A stretch of DNA of 64,000 nt from Stomorhina lunata (Eukaryota > Arthropoda > Insecta > Diptera > Rhiniidae). Below the pieces are notes generated by a model. It worked only from the letters and a program-made list of their open reading frames with translations. It searched no databases and was not told the origin of the DNA. Made by a program: the position numbers and the translations under genes. The stretch spans positions 38,857,492 to 38,921,491 of the forward strand of contig OW121740.1 of NCBI GenBank assembly GCA_933228675.1, given 5' to 3'. Shown here one piece after another: positions 59,721-64,000 of this stretch. How positions within the stretch are numbered: the first letter of the stretch is position 1; the number at the start of each line of letters is the position of its first letter.

Positions 59721-60655
59721 GATCCAAAACAGTTCAATTAGAAAACCCTAACTTTACTTGTAGTACCTTTCAACTGTCGACTTATACGAAACTCAAACAA
59801 AAGTTTTCACATGTACTTTAATTTAAAATTATACATATGAGTCTTGTGTTCTTCTTCACCCCCTCACAACACGAGAAAGTACATGAGAATGTTATGAAAG
59901 TTCTGCTCAAAAGAAGCTCTGGGATATTAAAAAATATAAAATGTTTTCGTTTTTTTTTTGCTCAAGAAACTCAAGACTAAAACGACAAACAAGTAGAAAA
60001 ATATAAGCTGAAACCCTAAGGCTTCGATTAAAAGTACACATGAGCACGTTTCAATAACACGCAAGAAGAACGAACGAACAAACGAACGAATGAACAATGT
60101 GCAAAAACAACAACAACAACAAAATCCTTAGGAAGGTGCAAGAAATCAACAACAACAAAAACAATAAAACCAGAATGCTTAGTGATTTTTATCGGCCTCT
60201 AGGACATCAAAGGAACATCAAGATGGAATGAAACTAAAAAAATTAAAAACTTTTTTTTGTTATTTGTGTTCTTCAATTTACTCATATTTGCAACAGAGGG
60301 AAGATTCTGTTTCACTTTACTCCCATCCGATGATGATGGATTTGAAAAATTTATTGTGATTTCTTTTGTTGTTTTAAGGCATATATGAATGTATTTCGAA
60401 AAAAAGTGAAACCCTATACAGGACAACAGTTGGTGACAATAATGGGTCCGTTTTCTCTTTTTGATGTTGATTTAACGCTTGAATTGTTGCAATTAAATAT
60501 TTTGTAATTTTATAGTTTTGAGTTGAGTGTGATTTTAGATTTTTTTCAGAGGGGATATGTTAAATTTAAAATGGGAATTTTAAGGTTTTTTAGTTACAGC
60601 TTTGCAGAGTGTTTTGAAAAACATGTCCGTGATTTGTAATAAATGTTTTACCATA
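59721..60655. other. Non-coding, mostly unique stretch
   Basis: It includes GAACGAACGAACAAACGAAC near 60070 and CAACAACAACAACAAAA near 60107. The - strand frame 60199-60426 lacks an ATG at its start and has no recognised domain. Confidence 0.5.
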
Positions 60656-61917
60656 TACGAGGGCGGTTCGGAAACTTCTAAGTCTACCAATGAAAGAGAA
60701 TAGTTAGCTTTTCAAAAATATTTTTATTTTTCAATATAGTCTCCTGAAACTTCAATACACTTAGTCCAACGCTTTTCTAGCAATTCTATCCCTTGATTAA
60801 AATAGTTTTTCTCAACGTCTTCAAAATAGTGGTTTACAGCTGTAATTGCATCTTCATTTGAGGTAAAACGCTTGCCAGCAAGAAATTTTTTAGATTTGGG
60901 AACAGGTAAAAGTCACTGGGAGCTAATTTAGGAGAATAAGGTGGGTTGTCAAGCAACTCGTACTTTAATTCGTTGATTTTAGCCATCGTTAAAACACTCT
61001 TGTGCGCTGGTGCGTTATCTTGATGAAAAATTATTTTTTGTGTTGTAAACCAGGACGTTTTTCTCGAATTTGTACATTTAACTGATCCAAAAGGTTGCAA
61101 TAGTACTCTGAATTTATTGTTTTACCCTTTTGCAGATAGTCAATCAATAAAATATCAAAAAACCGTTGCAATAACCTTACCAGCCGATTGAATTACATTT
61201 GCCTTCTTTGGGGCACTTCCTCCAGCTTCAATCCATTGTTTGGATTGTTCCTTTGTCTCTGGAGTATAGTGGTGGATCCATGTCTCATCAACAGTTATGA
61301 AACGACGCTTAAAATCCATTTTATTTCGCTTAAAACAATCCAAACAAGCTTGAGAAATGTTCATTCTTATGTGTTTTTGGTCGACTGTTAGCAAATGCGG
61401 CACCCATCTTGCAGAAAGCTTTTTCATCTGTAGTTCTTCATGCAAATTGAAGTGGACTCGATCACTTGTATTCGTCGATCATTTAATACCATATCATGCA
61501 CTTTGGCTACAATTTCTGTTGTTGTTGTTGCTGTTTTTTGACGTCCACTACGTGGTTCATCTTCAATGCTTGTACGACCACGTTTAAATTCAGCAACCCA
61601 ATTTTTTACTGTTATTTTTTACTGTTACATATGAAGGAGCACTTTCACCTAACATATCAACATATCGTTATGAACTTCTTGCCCCGATAAACCTTTTTTA
61701 TGTAAATATTTAATGACACCACGTATTTCTAATTTTTCCACTGTAAAAAAATAGAGAATGCGTCTTTTGTGAACACCTGTTTATATATGAAGGAGTTACC
61801 AGATCGAAACAAAATTTAACATGTGTTTACAGCAGAGATGGAAGTTTCCCAAACACTTTTTTCTATTTGTACCACGCTTTTTGTGCTAGGCTATGGAGTT
61901 TCCGAACCGACCTCGTA
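60656..61917 (-). mobile_element. Complete mariner (DD34D) element with TIRs and TA duplication
   Basis: The left end CGAGGGCGGTTCGGAAACTT (from 60658) matches the complement of the right end, CGAGGTCGGTTCGGAAACTC (to 61915), with few differences. TA flanks both ends (60656-60657 and 61916-61917). The 1,258-bp length is typical of mariner elements. The transposase lies on the - strand. Confidence 0.95.
60724..61741 (-). pseudogene. Mariner transposase (DD34D), decayed
   Basis: The normal ATG position reads GTG (61739-61741), followed by EKLEIRGVIKYLHKKGLSG. The N-terminal HTH region is shifted and partly deleted near 61480, where the 'EIAEALGIS' part is missing. It then reads ELQMKKLSARWVPHLLTVDQ, TVDETWIHHYTPETK (Asp 1) and SAGKVIATVF followed by a TGA. 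The next stretch, SEYYCNLLDQLNVQIREKRP, is in another frame. FHQDNAPAHKS (Asp 2) and PPYSPKLAPSDFYLF (Asp 3, 34 residues later by my count) follow. Another one-base frameshift comes near 60890, before ITAVNHYFEDVEKNYF and the end at TAA 60724-60726. Lys replaces the usual non-catalytic Asp in YSPDL. It is inactive, though its TIRs could still be mobilised by a related enzyme. Confidence 0.9.
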
Positions 61918-63561
61918 TTTTATAAAAGAGCAGTGAAGGTAGCCCTGTACTATTTAGTCTAGAAAATAATTCGGCAGCAATGCTGAAGACATCTCCAAAG
62001 CTACAAGCCAAGGAAAATTGTTGTCTGTAGATTCTTTTAATAAATCCTAAAGGAATTGGATAACATTTAGTCAAAGAACTCAAGAGCTATCTAATTAACA
62101 CCACTAACGAAAGTTTATAATGAAACCAACCATTCATTGGCATTTTAGACAATCCCCCAAAAAAACAAGCTGTTAAAAGGCCATTAAAAGCCTTAACCGC
62201 AATAGGGGTATAACACTTCATTCAATTCGAAGCAAAATACTAACTCAAGTAATTTTGAATAAAATATCATATTTGTTGAAACTAATCATAATATGGTTAA
62301 ACATTTTAATAGCAATCTTGGTACAATCATATTGTGATATATTATATCATATATAATTTATATGTGTATAACACGACAATTTTCTCATTATATACCCAAT
62401 TATAATATATTTTGCACTTTATAATTCTATTATAATACATTATAACTGCATTAGAATTTGTAATAATGCACTACAATTCCATATATAGACATCTTCTAAT
62501 CAATTTCACAACTATTTTATCGGAATCTTTCTAACCATAAGTTGTAATTTATAAAATTCCTTATCATAACATTTTCATCATCTCACCATAAAATCAAAAC
62601 TCTTCTTATATTAAATTCTAACTAAATAACAAACAAAAAAAAAAAAAATAAATATTCCATTGGCATATGCCAACGCCATACGGGTTAGTTGGTTGGTTGG
62701 TTGCTTGGTTCCATCCATTGATGTCCTTGTATAGCCATACAATCCGATAAAGAATGAGGATAATTATAATCCTATCAAATGAAATTTAATCTGGCTGCTG
62801 TATTTAAAATTCTCATTAGAATTGCAAAAAAATATGAAAAAAAAAGAAACCAGAATAAATACAGAACAACAAGAAAAGATAAAAAACTAACAAGTAGAGA
62901 ATAAAAAATTAAATCTAAAATAAAAATTGATTATACATCAGAAAGAAAAAAAAAATAATACGACTATCCCTGATGATATCAGCTACAACTTAAGGCATCA
63001 TATTCCCAAAGTGGGAGAATGAACAATAGCAATAATAACAGCAAAAGGAATATTATTAACAAAATGAATTATATGTTATGATGAACCAGGAAAAAGTGTT
63101 GTCAATTTAAGGAAATTTGATACAAAGTAAAAAAATATTTTTCTTCGATTTCTGATATAGGTTCTAATTAGGCGTATAATTGATATAAATCATATATGAA
63201 ACATAAGTCCACATGTTTTTTTTTTTTTTCAAAAAATCAAATAAATAATGGTCTGAAAAGTACACTTTTTTCATATTGGTACAAAATTAAGGAAGCCATT
63301 TTCCAACCCTGTATTGAGTACGGCATCACAATCGAGTTTTGGGTAACCGAGTTTTGGTAATCTAGTTTTAGGCATGATATAAGTATAAGGTAATTCCATT
63401 AGCTTTACTAAATTTTTAATAAGGATTTTTGAAGTTTGAATTTTATATATATATTTGAAAAATCGTTGCCACATTTTTACAAAGTATTTGAGGATTTTTT
63501 TCATAATGTGTAATGGATATTGAAAACTAATTTATTTTGGGAAATTAAAATAAAATAATAA
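61918..63561. other. Non-coding AT-rich stretch
   Basis: It includes GGTTAGTTGGTTGGTTGG near 62684-62701 and long A/T tracts. No gene or recognised element; the short frames at 61886 and 63271 have no recognised domain. Confidence 0.5.
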
Positions 63562-64000
63562 TGGGTGTTTTTTTTAGAGGTATAGAACTTCGAATTGAAA
63601 TAAAACACAAGCAAATCGTTTTAATGTCCATCAATTTGGCTTTATTGGAAGGATAATTTTATGCCATTAATGTTTAAATATGATTTCGGGCATGTGGCCG
63701 CCGCGGCTGGCTCGAATAAAGCCAATTCTACAGGTCCAATTTTCAACTACTTTTTCGAGCATATGGGGCCGTATGTTGGCAATAACGCCACGAATGTTGG
63801 CTTCCAAGTCCCCTAACGTTTCTGGTTTGTTGGCGTAGACGAGCGACTTCACATATCCCCAAAGAAAATAATCCAGTGGTGTCAAATCGCACGATCTTGG
63901 TGGCCAATTGACAGGTCCATTCCGCGAAATGATGCGCTCATCGAATGTTTCCTTCAATAAATGAATTGTGACGTGCGCTGTGTGGCATGTAGCGCCGTCT
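63562..64000 (-). mobile_element. Mariner-like (DD41D, rosa-type) element, 3' part only
   Basis: The terminus GGGTGTTTTTTTTAGAGGTA at about 63563, followed by TAGAACTTCG, begins about 105 bp before the transposase stop. The element continues past the window edge. The TIR differs from that of the copy at 6228, so it is a separate lineage of the same group. Confidence 0.85.
63667..64000 (-). CDS. Mariner-like transposase, C-terminal 110 residues (open to window edge)
   Basis: The frame is open from 63999 to the TAA at 63667-63669 with no stop. It starts at the window edge with DGATCHTAHVTIHLL, so the second catalytic Asp is the last codon visible. KETFDERIISRNGPVNWPPR and SCDLTPLDYFLWGYVKS follow with the third Asp. 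I count 41 residues between these two Asp residues, the DD41D spacing described for 'rosa' mariners. The C-terminus reads VVENWTCRIGFIRASRGGHM and EIIFKH. The N-terminal DNA-binding domain and first Asp lie outside the window, so intactness cannot be judged. It would catalyse cut-and-paste transposition in the nucleus. Confidence 0.85.
   Translation of the reverse strand, partial: DGATCHTAHVTIHLLKETFDERIISRNGPVNWPPRSCDLTPLDYFLWGYVKSLVYANKPETLGDLEANIRGVIANIRPHMLEKVVENWTCRIGFIRASRGGHMPEIIFKH

Noticed and set aside
60890..60960. Loss of the third catalytic residue in the mariner because YSPDL reads YSPKL
   Set aside because: In DD34D mariners the catalytic Asp is the one in APSD, 34 residues after Asp 2, and it is present. 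The Lys change is at a non-catalytic position.
61188..61690. Three + strand frames across the mariner
   Set aside because: Antisense to the mariner transposase motifs; no independent support.

Overview
This window is repeat-dominated, AT-rich eukaryotic DNA, most likely from a higher fly (Brachycera, plausibly a calyptrate such as a blow fly or muscid). The organism call is an inference. It rests on the mix of Jockey-like non-LTR elements, mariner and Tc1 transposases, interspersed repeats with GACA/GTCC microsatellite cores, AT-rich composition and the absence of bacterial gene organisation. I recognise no intact host protein-coding gene, rRNA or tRNA. The window is probably intergenic, deep intronic or pericentromeric. 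One run of exactly 200 N (21734-21933) marks an assembly gap.

Layout. 1-4.6 kb: AT-rich sequence, then two wrecked Jockey-like non-LTR copies on the + strand; the first has its endonuclease (EN) N-terminus tandemly duplicated. 5.2-8.1 kb: a nested stack, with an interspersed repeat (family A) split by a DD41D-type mariner that itself holds a tRNA-derived SINE and a family B repeat. 9.2-14.5 kb: a second family A copy split by a Tc1-like DD34E element, then a SINE split by a hAT-type MITE with an 8-bp target duplication, then an inverted family A copy. 15-16.8 kb: family D repeat and a piggyBac-type element with TTAA ends. 18.7-23.8 kb: a large 31-bp palindromic minisatellite that changes orientation and contains the gap. 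25.4-26.8 kb: family C split by family B. 26.9-30.4 kb: about seven tandem, decayed copies of a Jockey-like EN N-terminal segment on the - strand. 31.5-34.7 kb: a 29-bp minisatellite. 36.2-38.4 kb: mariner-type transposase wreck, SINE and non-LTR reverse transcriptase remnant. 41.4-46.4 kb: family B, a second type of 31-bp minisatellite and a 14-bp minisatellite. 46.8-50.5 kb: an element with roughly 345-bp inverted arms holding a small MITE, next to another block of the palindromic 31-bp minisatellite. 51.5-55.5 kb: family D split by a full family A copy, then a family A copy expanded by a GACA array. 57-59.7 kb: families B, A (end fragment) and C. 60.7-61.9 kb: a complete mariner (DD34D) with TIRs and a decayed transposase. 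63.6-64.0 kb: the 3' part of a DD41D mariner whose reading frame is open to the window edge.

Nothing here forms a working pathway; the biology is that of mobile DNA and satellite-like arrays. The most unusual points are (1) families A, B and C, which share an architecture of short subterminal inverted repeats, a hairpin near one end and (in A and B) a tetranucleotide microsatellite near the other, resembling non-autonomous Helentron-type elements; (2) five minisatellite blocks making up roughly 20% of the window, with related cores; (3) tandem amplification of one EN segment at two loci; and (4) several datable nested insertions.
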